A stretch of 64,000 nucleotides of DNA from Roseibium denhamense (GCF_009711415.1 NZ_SMLZ01000096.1:1-64000); one strand, 5' to 3'; positions 38,341 to 48,529 are shown, numbered from the stretch's first letter. Notes: generated from the sequence alone by a model not told the origin. Numbers and translations: made by a program.

Positions 38341-41229
38341 TCAAAAGAACGAGCGGCCGCGTTGCCACCATCCGCCCCGTTTCGGCTTGTCTTCCGAGGC
38401 ACCTGTCGCTGTTTCGCTTGTCACAACTGGTTCGGCGGGAGCCGAAGGTTTCTGCGGCTCGGCAGGCTCTTCATCTGCAGCTGGTTGATCTGCGTCTGTG
38501 CTTCCGGCCCTGGATTCAGCTTCGGAACTGTCCGCACTAACCTCTTCTGCAACCGACGTTTCGTCTGCTGCACCATTTTGTGGCGCAGCGTTACTGCTCG
38601 CGGTCGTTTCCGCGCCATTCACATGGCCGGCATCCGTAGACTGGTCATCTAGGTCAGGAGCGGCGTCGCCTGTTCCGGTAGTGCCGTCGCTGTCTGTTGC
38701 GTCTGCCGCGGCTTCTGCCGGTGCATTGGCATCGTTTGTCTCAGCAGGGGACCCGTCGTCGTCCGATGCAGCGTTTTGATCAGAATCCTCGGCTCCGTCG
38801 TCTTCGCTGCCGTCTTCAGCCTGGAACTCAGCACCTTCACCACCACGGCGTCCGCGGCGTCCGCCGCGGCGTCCACGGCGCCGTTTGCGGCGCGGTTCAT
38901 CATCGCCATCTTCCTGGTCATCCGACCGGGCATCCTGCTGATCTTCGTCGCTGTCCTCAGACGCTGCGCTTTCAGCACCAGCCTGCCGGTCATCACCATC
39001 TTGCTGGTTATCCGAACCGCCCCGGCGGCGCTTTCTGCGCCGGCGGCGTCTGCGGTCACGGTCACCATCGCCGTCATCGTCGTTGTCGGCCTGAATCTCG
39101 TCTTCGATGACCGGCTGATCGGGTTCTTCATCAATGATATCGACAATATCCGGCTGCACGGCGGCAACCGGCTGCGGAAAGCGCTCGCGATCAATCGGGG
39201 CGCCGCGTTCCAGCACATACAGTTGACCGTTGACCATTTCGCCTGCCTGCACCTCGATGCCGACGGCAAACCGTGTTTCGAGATCAAACAGGTTGGAGCG
39301 CTTGATGTTGAGGATGTAAAGCGCGACTTCAGCCGTCGTGCGAACAATCAGATCGTGGGTCGCACCTTTAAGCAGGTTGTCCTCGATGGACCGCAGGACA
39401 TGGAGCGCGACTGACTCAACCGACCGGATCATGCCGGTGCCCTGGCAATGCGGGCAAGGGGTCGTGGAGCTTTCCAGAACACCGGTACGGATGCGCTGGC
39501 GGGACATTTCCAGCAGGCCGAAATGGGAAATCCGGCCGACCTGGATGCGGGCCCGGTCCGTCTTCAGACAGTCTTTCAACTTGCGTTCGACAGCACGGTT
39601 GTTCTTCGACTCCTCCATATCGATGAAGTCGATGACGATCAGCCCGGCAAGGTCCCGTAGGCGCAATTGGCGGGTAACTTCTTCGGCTGCCTCCAGGTTG
39701 GTCTGAAGGGCGGTATCCTCAATGTTGTGCTCACGGGTGGACTTGCCGGAGTTCACATCAATTGAAACCAAAGCCTCTGTTTGGTTGATAACAATGTAAC
39801 CGCCGGATTTCAGCGTGACATGAGGCGAGAACATCGCATCCAGCTGCGGCTCGACCCCGTAGCGGATGAAGAGAGGTGAGGGGTCCCGATACGGTTGGAC
39901 ATTCTTCGCATGGCTCGGCATGAGCATGCGCATGAAGTCCTTGGCTTCCCGGTAGCCTTCATCGCCCGAGACAAGAACCTCGCTGATGTCCTTGTTGTAA
40001 AGATCCCGGATCGACCTTTTGACGAGACTGCCTTCCTCATAAACGAGGCTGGGTGCACTCGACTGCAAGGTGAGTTCACGCACGTTTTCCCAAAGGCGCA
40101 TCAAATATTCGAAATCGCGTTTGATTTCGGCCTTGGTCCGGCTGGCGCCTGCTGTCCGCAAGATAACACCCATGCCCTCCGGAACATCCAGTTCCGAGGC
40201 AATCGTCTTCAAGCGTTTCCGGTCGGTCGGCTGGGTGATTTTGCGGGAGATACCGCCGCCGCGCGCCGTGTTCGGCATCAGAACGGAATAGCGGCCGGCA
40301 AGGGACAGGTAAGTCGTGAGAGCTGCGCCCTTATTGCCCCGCTCTTCCTTGACAACCTGAACCAAGATGATCTGGCGGCGTTTGATGACTTCCTGGATTT
40401 TATATTGCTTGCGGACCGGAGCCGGACGTTCCGGAAGTTCTTCGAGAGCATCTTCCGCGCCGACGGATTCCACGGCGCCGTCTTCGTCCTCAAGATCGTC
40501 TTCGTCGATATCATCGGACTTCTGGCGCCGGCGGCGGCCACGGGTTGCGCGCGGGCGGCGCCTGTTGGACCCTTTAGTCTCGCTGTCGTCTTCAGTCTCG
40601 GCGTCGCCATCATTCTCAGCGTCTGCATCGCTGTCGGCTTCATTATCTGATTCGGTTTCAGATGTATCCTCACCGTCCGGCGCGGGGGCTTTGGCACTTA
40701 GCTCGCCGGTGGTGTCCGCACCGTCACCAGATGCCTGGCTTTCGTCATTGGCAGCGTCTGCCTCGCCCGGCTGGTCCGCCTGGTCAGAAGTTTCAGCATC
40801 TGCCGTCTGATTTTCAGGGGCGCCGTCTTCTGACGGCTCGACTGCTTCACTGACGACCGCGTCAGCGGATTCATTGCGCGCCGCACGTGTCCGGCGGCGC
40901 CGCTTCGGCTTCTCTTCCGTTTCCGCGTCATCGCGTTGGCGCTCCGCCGCTTCGGCGGCCAGAAGTGCTTCACGATCCGCAACGGGGATCTGATAATAGT
41001 CCGGATGAATTTCGCTGAATGCAAGGAACCCATGGCGGTTTCCGCCATATTCCACGAAAGCGGCCTGAAGTGACGGCTCGACCCGTGTTACTTTCGCAAG
41101 ATAGATATTCCCGCGTAGCTGCTTTCTATTCGCTGCCTCAAAATCGAATTCTTCAACCCGATTGCCACGTACGACGACGACCCGGGTCTCTTCCGGGTGG
41201 CCCGCGTCGATGAGCATCTTGTTTGCCAT
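38341..41229 (-). CDS. rne: Ribonuclease E
   Basis: Single-strand endonuclease that starts mRNA decay and processes rRNA and tRNA precursors. About 962 residues from ATG 41229 (MANKMLIDAGHPEE), which is chosen because GGAG precedes it; the frame is open further up. The S1 domain is split by an acidic, Ser/Asp/Glu-rich insert of about 190 residues. Catalytic Asp residues are in SIDVNSGKST and VIDFIDM, and the zinc-link Cys pair in TPCPHCQGTG. The disordered C-terminal 260 residues, with Arg-rich blocks (RRRRRRKRRRG), should scaffold the degradosome. Confidence 0.95.
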   Translation of the reverse strand: MANKMLIDAGHPEETRVVVVRGNRVEEFDFEAANRKQLRGNIYLAKVTRVEPSLQAAFVEYGGNRHGFLAFSEIHPDYYQIPVADREALLAAEAAERQRDDAETEEKPKRRRRTRAARNESADAVVSEAVEPSEDGAPENQTADAETSDQADQPGEADAANDESQASGDGADTTGELSAKAPAPDGEDTSETESDNEADSDADAENDGDAETEDDSETKGSNRRRPRATRGRRRRQKSDDIDEDDLEDEDGAVESVGAEDALEELPERPAPVRKQYKIQEVIKRRQIILVQVVKEERGNKGAALTTYLSLAGRYSVLMPNTARGGGISRKITQPTDRKRLKTIASELDVPEGMGVILRTAGASRTKAEIKRDFEYLMRLWENVRELTLQSSAPSLVYEEGSLVKRSIRDLYNKDISEVLVSGDEGYREAKDFMRMLMPSHAKNVQPYRDPSPLFIRYGVEPQLDAMFSPHVTLKSGGYIVINQTEALVSIDVNSGKSTREHNIEDTALQTNLEAAEEVTRQLRLRDLAGLIVIDFIDMEESKNNRAVERKLKDCLKTDRARIQVGRISHFGLLEMSRQRIRTGVLESSTTPCPHCQGTGMIRSVESVALHVLRSIEDNLLKGATHDLIVRTTAEVALYILNIKRSNLFDLETRFAVGIEVQAGEMVNGQLYVLERGAPIDRERFPQPVAAVQPDIVDIIDEEPDQPVIEDEIQADNDDDGDGDRDRRRRRRRKRRRGGSDNQQDGDDRQAGAESAASEDSDEDQQDARSDDQEDGDDEPRRKRRRGRRGGRRGRRGGEGAEFQAEDGSEDDGAEDSDQNAASDDDGSPAETNDANAPAEAAADATDSDGTTGTGDAAPDLDDQSTDAGHVNGAETTASSNAAPQNGAADETSVAEEVSADSSEAESRAGSTDADQPAADEEPAEPQKPSAPAEPVVTSETATGASEDKPKRGGWWQRGRSFF

Positions 41230-41922
41230 TATTGAACGTCTCCACGGCAGCACTGCTGGGCGCGTATCCAAAACGCGCGCCGCCCGAAAGGAGGATAGCT
41301 GCCGTATTTGTTTTGCTGAGATGAGAAAGGGCGTCTGCGCCCTGCGCGGTCGGATGATCAACGCAAGCGGCCGCCGGAGCGGGGGCTTGTGTCTGTGTGA
41401 TCACCATGTGCATCGCGCGGGTCCTTCGGGGCAACGCAGGCCCTTGGAGTTAAGTCTTTGTTTCTTCGCTCGGAGACAAAAAAGACGGCGGTAGCCAGTG
41501 CCTTGTGCCTCCAGTGGCGGTTCCATTCATGTGCCGGTGCGAGCCCCGCAAACAGTCTGCCATCTGGAATGAAGGGCATAGGCGGGGCGGGCAGGGTCCG
41601 AGCAGCACTGATACCGTATCCAATCATGTCCCCGACCGGTTAAGCTGCTTGAAGGACGGCCTCTGTCCCAGCAATCCGGCCCCAAGAACCCGATGACATT
41701 GTGGATATGTAGTCCATCATGCCACCTTGGACGGTATCGGTCATGAACCGAAATCCGTAAGGTACTTTTACGATCCGCCGTTGAGCTTTGCAAGCAATGT
41801 GAAAGCGGTAAGGCATTTTCCTCATTGGCGGAATGGCGTATGAGGTCTCCAAACGGTAGGCTCGGCCGTCTAAGCAATGCGTGCCGGAGCCGCATTAAGG
41901 TAACAAGAAAGCAGGATTTCCC
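41230..41922. other. Divergent intergenic region rne / amiC
   Basis: About 690 bp. It probably includes a long rne leader (rne mRNAs are self-regulated through their leader in enterics) and the amiC promoter. Short frames on both strands look random. No known RNA element is recognised. Confidence 0.45.
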
Positions 41923-43188
41923 TTGGCTGTTGCGGACCGAATCTCCGTAAAAATGAATTTCGCCGCCGTGTGGCTGGTGGTTGCCGCGTGCCTCATGGCC
42001 GGGCTACCGGTTTATGCCGCTGACGGTGAGGGAGACAAGCCCGTAGTCAGCGGCGCGAGGGTTGCAGGTGACGAAGCCCGTACGCGATTCGTTATGGATC
42101 TTGATCAACAGATCGATCCGTCCATTTCAGCTTTGCAAAATCCAAGGCGGCTCATTCTCGATTTTCCGGAGGTTCAGTTCGATATCCCAGCCGAGACCGG
42201 GCAGACCGGCCGGGGGCTGGTTTCAAACTGGCGGTTTGGCCTGTTTGCGGATGGAAAATCCCGCATCGTAATGGACCTGAAAGCGCCCGCAGCCGTCGAC
42301 AAGACCTTTTTTCTTCCTGCAATTGATGACCAGCCTGCGCGTCTGGTGGTCGATCTCGTCCGGTCGAGCGATCCTGAGTTTCAGGCGTTTTCAGAGCAAA
42401 GCCGCAAGACCGCCCGGGCTGCTGCCGTGAAAGCCGCACCGAAGGCTGACAAACTGACGGCCTCTAAAGCTGGAGAACGTCCCCTTATCTTGCTGGACCC
42501 GGGACACGGGGGCATTGACACCGGTGCCGTCGGCGTCGGCGGAACACTGGAAAAGGCTCTCGTTCTCGAGTTTGCCAAGGAATTCAAAGAAAAACTTGAT
42601 GAGACGGGTCTTTATGACGTCCGTCTGACACGGGACGATGACACGTTTATCCCGCTCGCGCGGCGCGTTGAAATGGGGCATGAGCTGGCTGCGGACCTTT
42701 TCATATCGATCCATGCCGACTCGGTCCGGCGGGGCCGCACTCTGGCGCGTGGCGCGACCGTCTATACCTTGTCAGACAGAGCATCTGATGAATTGGCGGA
42801 GGAACTGGCTGAAACCGAAAACATGTCAGACATCATCGCCGGTGTTGAGCTTTCCGAAGAACCGGCGGACGTGACCGATATCCTGCTTGATCTTGCCCGG
42901 CGGGAAAGCCGGTCGTTTTCCGTCTTCTTTGCAAAGACGCTTGTAAGTGAGCTCAAAAGCGCCGTCCGCTTGATCAACAATCCGCATCGCTCGGCCGGAT
43001 TCCGGGTGTTGAAGGCGCACGATGTTCCCTCGGTTCTGGTTGAACTCGGCTACCTCTCCAACGAGCACGATGAAAAACTGCTGATCACGGAAGAGTGGCG
43101 GGGGCGTATGGCAACGGCCATGACCGAAGCCGTTCACCGTTTTTTCCGCCCGCGGCTTGCCGGGACGCCGGTAACGCCATCTCAATGA
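41923..43188 (+). CDS. amiC: N-acetylmuramoyl-L-alanine amidase with AMIN domain
   Basis: Periplasmic zinc amidase that cuts peptide stems from peptidoglycan at division. Signal peptide residues 10-33, AMIN septum-targeting domain about 40-145, amidase_3 domain about 185-410. Zinc ligands: His in DPGHGGIDTGAVG, Glu in LEKALVLEF and His in SIHADSV; the catalytic Glu in VLVELGYLSN. The start TTG 41923 follows AGGA at six bases; an ATG at 41953 has no such site. Immediately upstream of mrcA, a common alphaproteobacterial pairing. Confidence 0.94.
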   Translation: MAVADRISVKMNFAAVWLVVAACLMAGLPVYAADGEGDKPVVSGARVAGDEARTRFVMDLDQQIDPSISALQNPRRLILDFPEVQFDIPAETGQTGRGLVSNWRFGLFADGKSRIVMDLKAPAAVDKTFFLPAIDDQPARLVVDLVRSSDPEFQAFSEQSRKTARAAAVKAAPKADKLTASKAGERPLILLDPGHGGIDTGAVGVGGTLEKALVLEFAKEFKEKLDETGLYDVRLTRDDDTFIPLARRVEMGHELAADLFISIHADSVRRGRTLARGATVYTLSDRASDELAEELAETENMSDIIAGVELSEEPADVTDILLDLARRESRSFSVFFAKTLVSELKSAVRLINNPHRSAGFRVLKAHDVPSVLVELGYLSNEHDEKLLITEEWRGRMATAMTEAVHRFFRPRLAGTPVTPSQ

Positions 43189-43362
43189 AGTCGGGATTAG
43201 CCTGATTTCTTGAAGGTTTAAGCTGGCAATTGCCTCAGCATCGCCATATTGGTGCACGAGTTACACACCTTACACAGGGTGACATCCGGCGGAAGGGTGC
43301 CGGAATCAGCATTCCATGTTACAAAGCTTGAGACGAGAAGACGGGGAAAGACGAGCCCGCTC

Positions 43363-45816
43363 ATGAAATTTTTGGTGAAGTTTTTCGGTTACCTATTCGG
43401 TATTGGCGCCGCGCTTGGTCTGCTGGTCGCAGCAGGTGTCTGGATGTATCTCCAGCATCTGAACGATGGCCTGCCGGATTACACGACTTTGAAGAACTAT
43501 GAACCGCCCGTCATGACGCGTGTTCATGCAGCAGACGGCAGCCTTATGGCGGAATATGCCACCCAGCGCCGCATGTTCCTGCCGATCCAGGCCATGCCGG
43601 ACCGGTTAAAGCAGGCATTTATCTCTGCTGAGGACAAGAATTTCTACAATCACATTGGTGTTGACCCTGAAGGCATCGCCCGTGCTGCTGTTCGGTACAT
43701 TCAGAATTACGGATCCGGGCGGCGGCCCGAAGGTGCGTCGACGATCACCCAGCAGGTGGCAAAAAACTTCCTTCTGACCAACGACCTTTCAATCCAGCGT
43801 AAGATCCGTGAGGCCATCCTCGCACTGCGGATCGAGCAGGCATATTCAAAAGACGAGATCCTCGAGCTTTATCTGAACGAGATCTACTTCGGATACGGTG
43901 CTTACGGCGTTGCGGCGGCGTCCCTTATCTATTTCGACAAGTCCGTTCATGAGCTGACCCTGGAAGAGGCTGCCTATCTTGCGGCCCTGCCGAAAGGCCC
44001 GTCCAACTACGACCCCTATAAGAAGACCGAAGCCGCGATTGCGCGCCGCAACTATGTGATCGACCGCATGGAACTCGATGGCTTTGTCACGCCCGAGGCA
44101 GGTGAAGAGGCCAAGGCCAAACCGATCACGGTCAATATCCGGAACCACGGTTCGAAGCTTGCAGATGCGAAATACTTCACGGAAGAAGTCCGGCGCGAGG
44201 TTGCCGACATTTTCGGGTCGAAGCGGCTTTACGAAGGCGGGCTGTCCGTCCGGTCCACCCTTGATCCGGATCTTCAGAAAATTGCCCGCAAGTCTTTGAT
44301 GGACGGCTTGATCAAATTTGATCACGAGCGCGGAAAATGGCGCGGACCGGTCGACCGGATTTCCCTCGGTGCCGATTGGGGTGTGGAAGTTGCCAAGGTT
44401 GAAGCCCTGAGCGATCTCCCGGAATGGCAACTGGCCGTGGTGCTTGAAGCCGGATCTGAGCAGGCGCGGGTCGGTATCCAGCCCGACCGGGTCGGCGGGG
44501 GACGGCTTTCGGAGGACCGCAAGACCGGGACCTTGTCGCTCGATACGATGAAATGGGCCCGCGTGAACGGCCGCGCACCCAATGCCGTGTCTGACGTTCT
44601 GGCTCCTGGCGATGTGGTCTACGTACAGGAAAGCCTCGTTGTTCCGGATGTCTACGAGTTGCGGCAAATCCCGGAGGTGTCCGGCGCACTGGTGGCCATG
44701 GACCCTTACACGGGGCGCGTGCTGGCGATGGTCGGTGGCTTCAGTTTCGCTCAGAGCGAGTTCAACCGCGCGACCCAGGCATACCGTCAGCCGGGCTCGT
44801 CCTTTAAGCCCTTCCTTTATGCGGCAGCGCTCGACAATGGCTACACGCCGTCGTCCGTTGTCATGGATGCGCCACTGGAAATCAGCCAGGGGCCCGGTCT
44901 GGGCACATGGCGTCCTCAAAACTATGGCGGCAAATTTTACGGTCCCTCGACCCTGCGCACAGGGATCGAACGCTCGCGGAACGTGATGACTGTCCGTCTT
45001 GCGCAGGACATGGGCATGCCGCTCGTCGCTGAATATTCGAAGCGTTTTGGCATCTATGACAACATGCTTCCGGTGTTGTCCATGTCACTTGGCGCCGGTG
45101 AGACCACCGTGCTCCGGATGACGACCGCCTACGCCACAATCGCAAATGGCGGCAAAAAAGTGCGTCCGACCCTGATCGACCGGATTCAGGACCGCTATGG
45201 CCGTACGATTTACAAGCATGACAGCCGGATCTGCGATGGCTGTACTCAGGACGCTTGGGAAGGCCAGGCCGAGCCGCGGCTGATCGATGATCGTGAGCAG
45301 GTCCTTGATCCGATGACCGCTTACCAGATCACATCCATGATGGAAGGCGTTGTCCAACGCGGCACGGCAACCTCTGTCCGGGCGGTTGGCCGTCCTGCCG
45401 CCGGTAAAACGGGAACCACCAACGACGAAAAAGATGCCTGGTTCATGGGATATACCCCGGAACTTGCCGTCGGAGTTTTTGTCGGGTTCGACAATCCCCG
45501 CCCCATGGGTCGCGGGGCAACCGGTGGTCAGATCGCCGCGCCGATCTTCACGGACTTCGTGAAACAGGCCTTGGCCGGAAAACCGCCGATGGAGTTCCGG
45601 GTTCCCCGGGGTCTTCAGCTGATTCCGATCAACAAGAACACCGGTCTTCGCACGGCCGGCGGAACCCCAGGCGCGATTCTGGAGGCGTTCAAGCCGGGTA
45701 TGGCGCCGCCTGACAGCTACTCCGTCATCGGCTTCCAGGATGAAATGGGTGTTCCCACCTATGTTTCTCCCGAGGCCGGTCAGGCCGTTCTGCAAGGGAC
45801 AGGCGGACTTTACTAG
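43363..45816 (+). CDS. mrcA: Penicillin-binding protein 1A (class A)
   Basis: Bifunctional peptidoglycan glycosyltransferase/transpeptidase of 817 residues. One N-terminal membrane helix (residues 5-28), transglycosylase motifs EDKNFYNHIGVD and GASTITQQVAKN, transpeptidase motifs SSFK (near 480), SRN (near 540) and KTGT (near 685). An OB-like insert lies between the domains, as in MrcA. ATG 43363 is chosen since it starts just before the membrane helix; the frame is open to a TTG at 43249. Probably cotranscribed with amiC, 174 bp apart. Confidence 0.95.
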   Translation: MKFLVKFFGYLFGIGAALGLLVAAGVWMYLQHLNDGLPDYTTLKNYEPPVMTRVHAADGSLMAEYATQRRMFLPIQAMPDRLKQAFISAEDKNFYNHIGVDPEGIARAAVRYIQNYGSGRRPEGASTITQQVAKNFLLTNDLSIQRKIREAILALRIEQAYSKDEILELYLNEIYFGYGAYGVAAASLIYFDKSVHELTLEEAAYLAALPKGPSNYDPYKKTEAAIARRNYVIDRMELDGFVTPEAGEEAKAKPITVNIRNHGSKLADAKYFTEEVRREVADIFGSKRLYEGGLSVRSTLDPDLQKIARKSLMDGLIKFDHERGKWRGPVDRISLGADWGVEVAKVEALSDLPEWQLAVVLEAGSEQARVGIQPDRVGGGRLSEDRKTGTLSLDTMKWARVNGRAPNAVSDVLAPGDVVYVQESLVVPDVYELRQIPEVSGALVAMDPYTGRVLAMVGGFSFAQSEFNRATQAYRQPGSSFKPFLYAAALDNGYTPSSVVMDAPLEISQGPGLGTWRPQNYGGKFYGPSTLRTGIERSRNVMTVRLAQDMGMPLVAEYSKRFGIYDNMLPVLSMSLGAGETTVLRMTTAYATIANGGKKVRPTLIDRIQDRYGRTIYKHDSRICDGCTQDAWEGQAEPRLIDDREQVLDPMTAYQITSMMEGVVQRGTATSVRAVGRPAAGKTGTTNDEKDAWFMGYTPELAVGVFVGFDNPRPMGRGATGGQIAAPIFTDFVKQALAGKPPMEFRVPRGLQLIPINKNTGLRTAGGTPGAILEAFKPGMAPPDSYSVIGFQDEMGVPTYVSPEAGQAVLQGTGGLY

Positions 45817-45887
45817 GTCTTTGCATAGACGGGCCGGTCTTCTTTACAGCTGGTCTTTGCACAGCTAATGTCCCGCGAAATTTCACG

Positions 45888-45919
45888 GCCCGGTTCCCCG
45901 TCAGGGAGCCGGGCTGTTT
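45888..45919 (+). terminator. Hairpin after mrcA
   Basis: GCCCGGTTCCC / GGGAGCCGGGC with a five-base loop, followed by TGTTT. The T-tract is poor, so read-through into prfB is likely. Confidence 0.55.
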
Positions 45920-45943
45920 CAACAAACACATGCGAGGTATCCG

Positions 45944-47075
45944 ATGCGCGCCGAAATGGAAGCGATCGTTGACGACATCAAGCAGGCCATAAGCCTGCTG
46001 AGGAGGCATCTTTGACTGGGATCAGGCTCTCGTCAGACTAGAAGAACTGAATGCGCTTTCGGAAGATCCCGAGCTTTGGAATGATCCGGCCAAGGCGCAG
46101 AAACTGATGCGCGAACGCCAGCAGCTCGACGACGGTATTTCTGGCGTGAAATCATTGGAACAGGACCTGTCGGACAACATCGAGTTCATCGAAATGGGCG
46201 AGATGGAAGACGACCAGTCCGTCATCGATGACGCTGAACAGGGGCTGCGCGGTCTCAAGGAAAAGGTGAACCAGCTTCAGCTCAATTCGCTTTTGTCCGG
46301 GGAAGCAGACGGCAACGACACCTATCTGGAAATCAACTCCGGGGCCGGTGGGACGGAAAGCCAGGACTGGGCGTCCATGCTGCTCAGAATGTACCGGCGG
46401 TGGGCAGAAAAGCGCGGGTTCAAGGTCGAAGTTCTGGAATATCATGATGGTGAAGAGGCCGGAATCAAGTCGGCGACCCTTCTCATCAAGGGCGAAAATG
46501 CTTACGGCTGGCTCAAGACCGAATCGGGTGTGCACCGGCTTGTGCGGATTTCGCCTTACGACAGCAACGCACGCCGCCATACCAGCTTTTCAAGCGCTTG
46601 GGTTTACCCGGTTATTGATGATTCCATTGATATCGAGGTGAACGAAAGCGATTGCCGCATCGACACATACCGCGCGTCCGGCGCCGGCGGGCAGCACGTG
46701 AACACGACGGACTCCGCGGTCCGCATCACGCACCAGCCCACTGGCATTGTGGTTCAGTGCCAGTCAGAGCGTTCGCAGCACAAAAACCGTGCCACCGCGT
46801 GGGGCATGCTGAAGGCGCGTCTTTATGAGGCTGAGCTGAAAAAACGGGAAGAAGCTGCCAATGCGGAAGCAGCTTCCAAGACTGATATCGGCTGGGGCCA
46901 CCAGATCCGGTCCTACGTTCTGCAGCCCTATCAGATGGTCAAGGATCTCCGGACCGGTGTGCAGAGCACGTCACCGGATGATGTTCTGGACGGGGATCTC
47001 GACAGTTTCATGGAGGCCGCGCTGGCCCAGAGGGTCTTTGGCGGGGATCCGGTTGAAGTTGACGATATCGAATAA
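45944..47075 (+). CDS. prfB: Peptide chain release factor 2, programmed +1 frameshift
   Basis: RF2 ends translation at UGA and UAA. The first 23 codons from ATG 45944 end in CTT TGA C at 46010-46016, with AGGAGG three bases before the CTT. This is the conserved autoregulatory slippage site. A +1 shift there enters the long frame beginning [13 protein letters not shown]. The GGQ motif (GAGGQHVN) is near residue 249 and the stop-recognition region is in [12 protein letters not shown]. When RF2 is scarce, the ribosome pauses at UGA and slips, making more RF2. A pipeline calling only single frames would start wrongly at 46107. Confidence 0.96.
46001..46016 (+). promoter_or_regulatory. RF2 programmed frameshift site
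   Basis: AGGAGG then CAT CTT TGA C. The internal Shine-Dalgarno-like sequence, the slippery CTT and the UGA-C context have the same layout and spacing as in Escherichia coli prfB. Confidence 0.95.
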
Positions 47076-47078
47076 AAA

Positions 47079-47102
47079 AACGGAGCCATTTGGCTCCGTT
47101 TT
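47079..47102. terminator. Bidirectional terminator, prfB and M23 peptidase
   Basis: AACGGAGCC / GGCTCCGTT hairpin, flanked by A-run and T-run, between the convergent stops of prfB and the peptidase gene. Confidence 0.88.
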
Positions 47103-47103
47103 G

Positions 47104-47757
47104 CTATCTGGCGAGGGCGGCCAGCTGGTCCCCGGCATTTAGAAAGGCGGACGGGTTGTTTGGCCGGTCGTGCCGGCGGACTTCATAGTGCAGGTGAGGA
47201 CCGGTTGAGCGCCCAGTGGATCCGACATTTCCGACGAGATCACCGGTAATCACATGGTCACCCTTGGAAACCCGCAATTTGCTGAGATGGGCGTATCGTG
47301 TGACGAAGCCGCTGGCATGCCGGATTTCGACCATCTTGCCATAGCCGCCTTGCCAGCCTGCCTTGACGACGGTACCGGGCGCGGTTGCGAATACGCGTGA
47401 CCCGTAAGGCGCCTTGAAGTCGATACCGGTGTGAAGTGCCAGCTGGCCGAGAAACGGATCCATGCGCGGGCCGTAGCCACTGGAAATAGCGGCGTTACGA
47501 ACCGGGCGGCTGACCGGCAGCCGGGCTGCTGCGAACTTGAGCCGTTTATAGGCCTTGAGTGTTGTATTCGCGCGTTGCAGTCGGTCCGGGAAGTTTTCCA
47601 TGGAGGTCGGGTGGAACGGGCCGCCTACCGGCATTTTTTCCAGGAAAGCTTTTTTGAGTTCCGGCGCGACCGATTTGGTCGCATCGAGAATGTCTTCGAT
47701 CCGGCTTTCCGTTGCAATCGTAACCGCATCAACGGCCACCGTGCTTTCGGCGCCCAT
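47104..47757 (-). CDS. M23 (LytM) peptidase, C-terminal part of a frame-broken gene
   Basis: Peptidoglycan-hydrolase domain with the zinc motifs HTGIDF (H-x-x-x-D) and HLHYEV (H-x-H) in residues 95-210. Codons upstream of ATG 47757 remain open and read sensibly (SEKQAALDHIKTDLSE) back to the A-run at 47807-47815, where the frame joins the upstream membrane segment. So this is the catalytic half of one protein, not an independent gene. If the frame is restored, the product is a bitopic LytM-type protein that cuts peptidoglycan cross-links or activates amidases. Confidence 0.85.
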   Translation of the reverse strand: MGAESTVAVDAVTIATESRIEDILDATKSVAPELKKAFLEKMPVGGPFHPTSMENFPDRLQRANTTLKAYKRLKFAAARLPVSRPVRNAAISSGYGPRMDPFLGQLALHTGIDFKAPYGSRVFATAPGTVVKAGWQGGYGKMVEIRHASGFVTRYAHLSKLRVSKGDHVITGDLVGNVGSTGRSTGPHLHYEVRRHDRPNNPSAFLNAGDQLAALAR

Positions 47758-47783
47758 TTCCGACAGGTCGGTCTTGATGTGGT

Positions 47784-48443
47784 CTAGAGCGGCTTGTTTT
47801 TCAGAGTTTTTTTTTGAGCCGCTGTTTCCGCAGTAACCGGCGCTTGCAAAATAGAAAGGGGATCGACAGCGTTCGTGGATCCATCGCGCAAGCCCAAAGC
47901 CTTCACCGGCTCGTCAATCAGTTCGCTTTCACCACCGATAGCCGTGGGGTCGTCGTTTCCGATTGAAGCAACTGCGTCCAGGGGCGGCTTTGCCGGGGGC
48001 AGGGGCTGATCCGAGTTCAGATAAATGCCCACGCTTTCGGCCCGGGCGACCAGATCAGCTACGATTGCATGGCGCTGGCTCAGGTCCTGCTGGCGGCGCA
48101 GAACATCCATGACCTGGATCTCGACCGTTTCCCGATCCACCATCTGACGGCTGGAGAGGCGTTCGATTTCGGTCCGCAAACGATCAATGTGATCCTCGTA
48201 CTCCATCACCAGTTCGGTGCGTTTTTGCGAGGCCTCGGCTTGTATGTCGCTGCGCAGGAAGTAGTAGCCGGCTGTCCCGGCAAGAGCGAGCGTGACGGCC
48301 GCGCAGGCAAGCGCACCGCACACCAGATGAACCGGGCGAACTGTGTATGTCGTTGATTTGACCTCCCGATCCGTTTCCTTCTGAAAAGGCTCCGGTCCGA
48401 GAGCTTGGTAAATCCGCGTCGTTTCTTGGCGCTGTAGCATCAT
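47784..48443 (-). CDS. M23 peptidase, N-terminal membrane/coiled-coil part
   Basis: N-terminal half of the same protein: cytosolic start, one membrane helix (about residues 40-62), then a long coiled coil (YEDHIDRLRTEIERLSSRQM) as in EnvC/NlpD-like and M23 proteins. Its frame ends at TAG 13 codons after the A-run (47807-47815). With one more A the frame would run on into the peptidase domain. Start is ATG 48443 or the preceding GTG 48446. The split could be an assembly error, phase variation, or transcriptional slippage that yields both short and full-length products. Confidence 0.8.
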   Translation of the reverse strand: MMLQRQETTRIYQALGPEPFQKETDREVKSTTYTVRPVHLVCGALACAAVTLALAGTAGYYFLRSDIQAEASQKRTELVMEYEDHIDRLRTEIERLSSRQMVDRETVEIQVMDVLRRQQDLSQRHAIVADLVARAESVGIYLNSDQPLPPAKPPLDAVASIGNDDPTAIGGESELIDEPVKALGLRDGSTNAVDPLSILQAPVTAETAAQKKTLKNKPL

Positions 48444-48529
48444 CACTCAGTCACTGGCTGCATTCTGCATTTGAACTGACTGTGATTAGAATTTGGTAAG
48501 GTTAATAATTCGTCTTCAACGTAGCGGTT

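Noticed and set aside
45817..45870. Two copies of GGTCTTTGCAYAG between mrcA and prfB
   Set aside because: Only two short copies, most likely a local duplication with no further sign of function.
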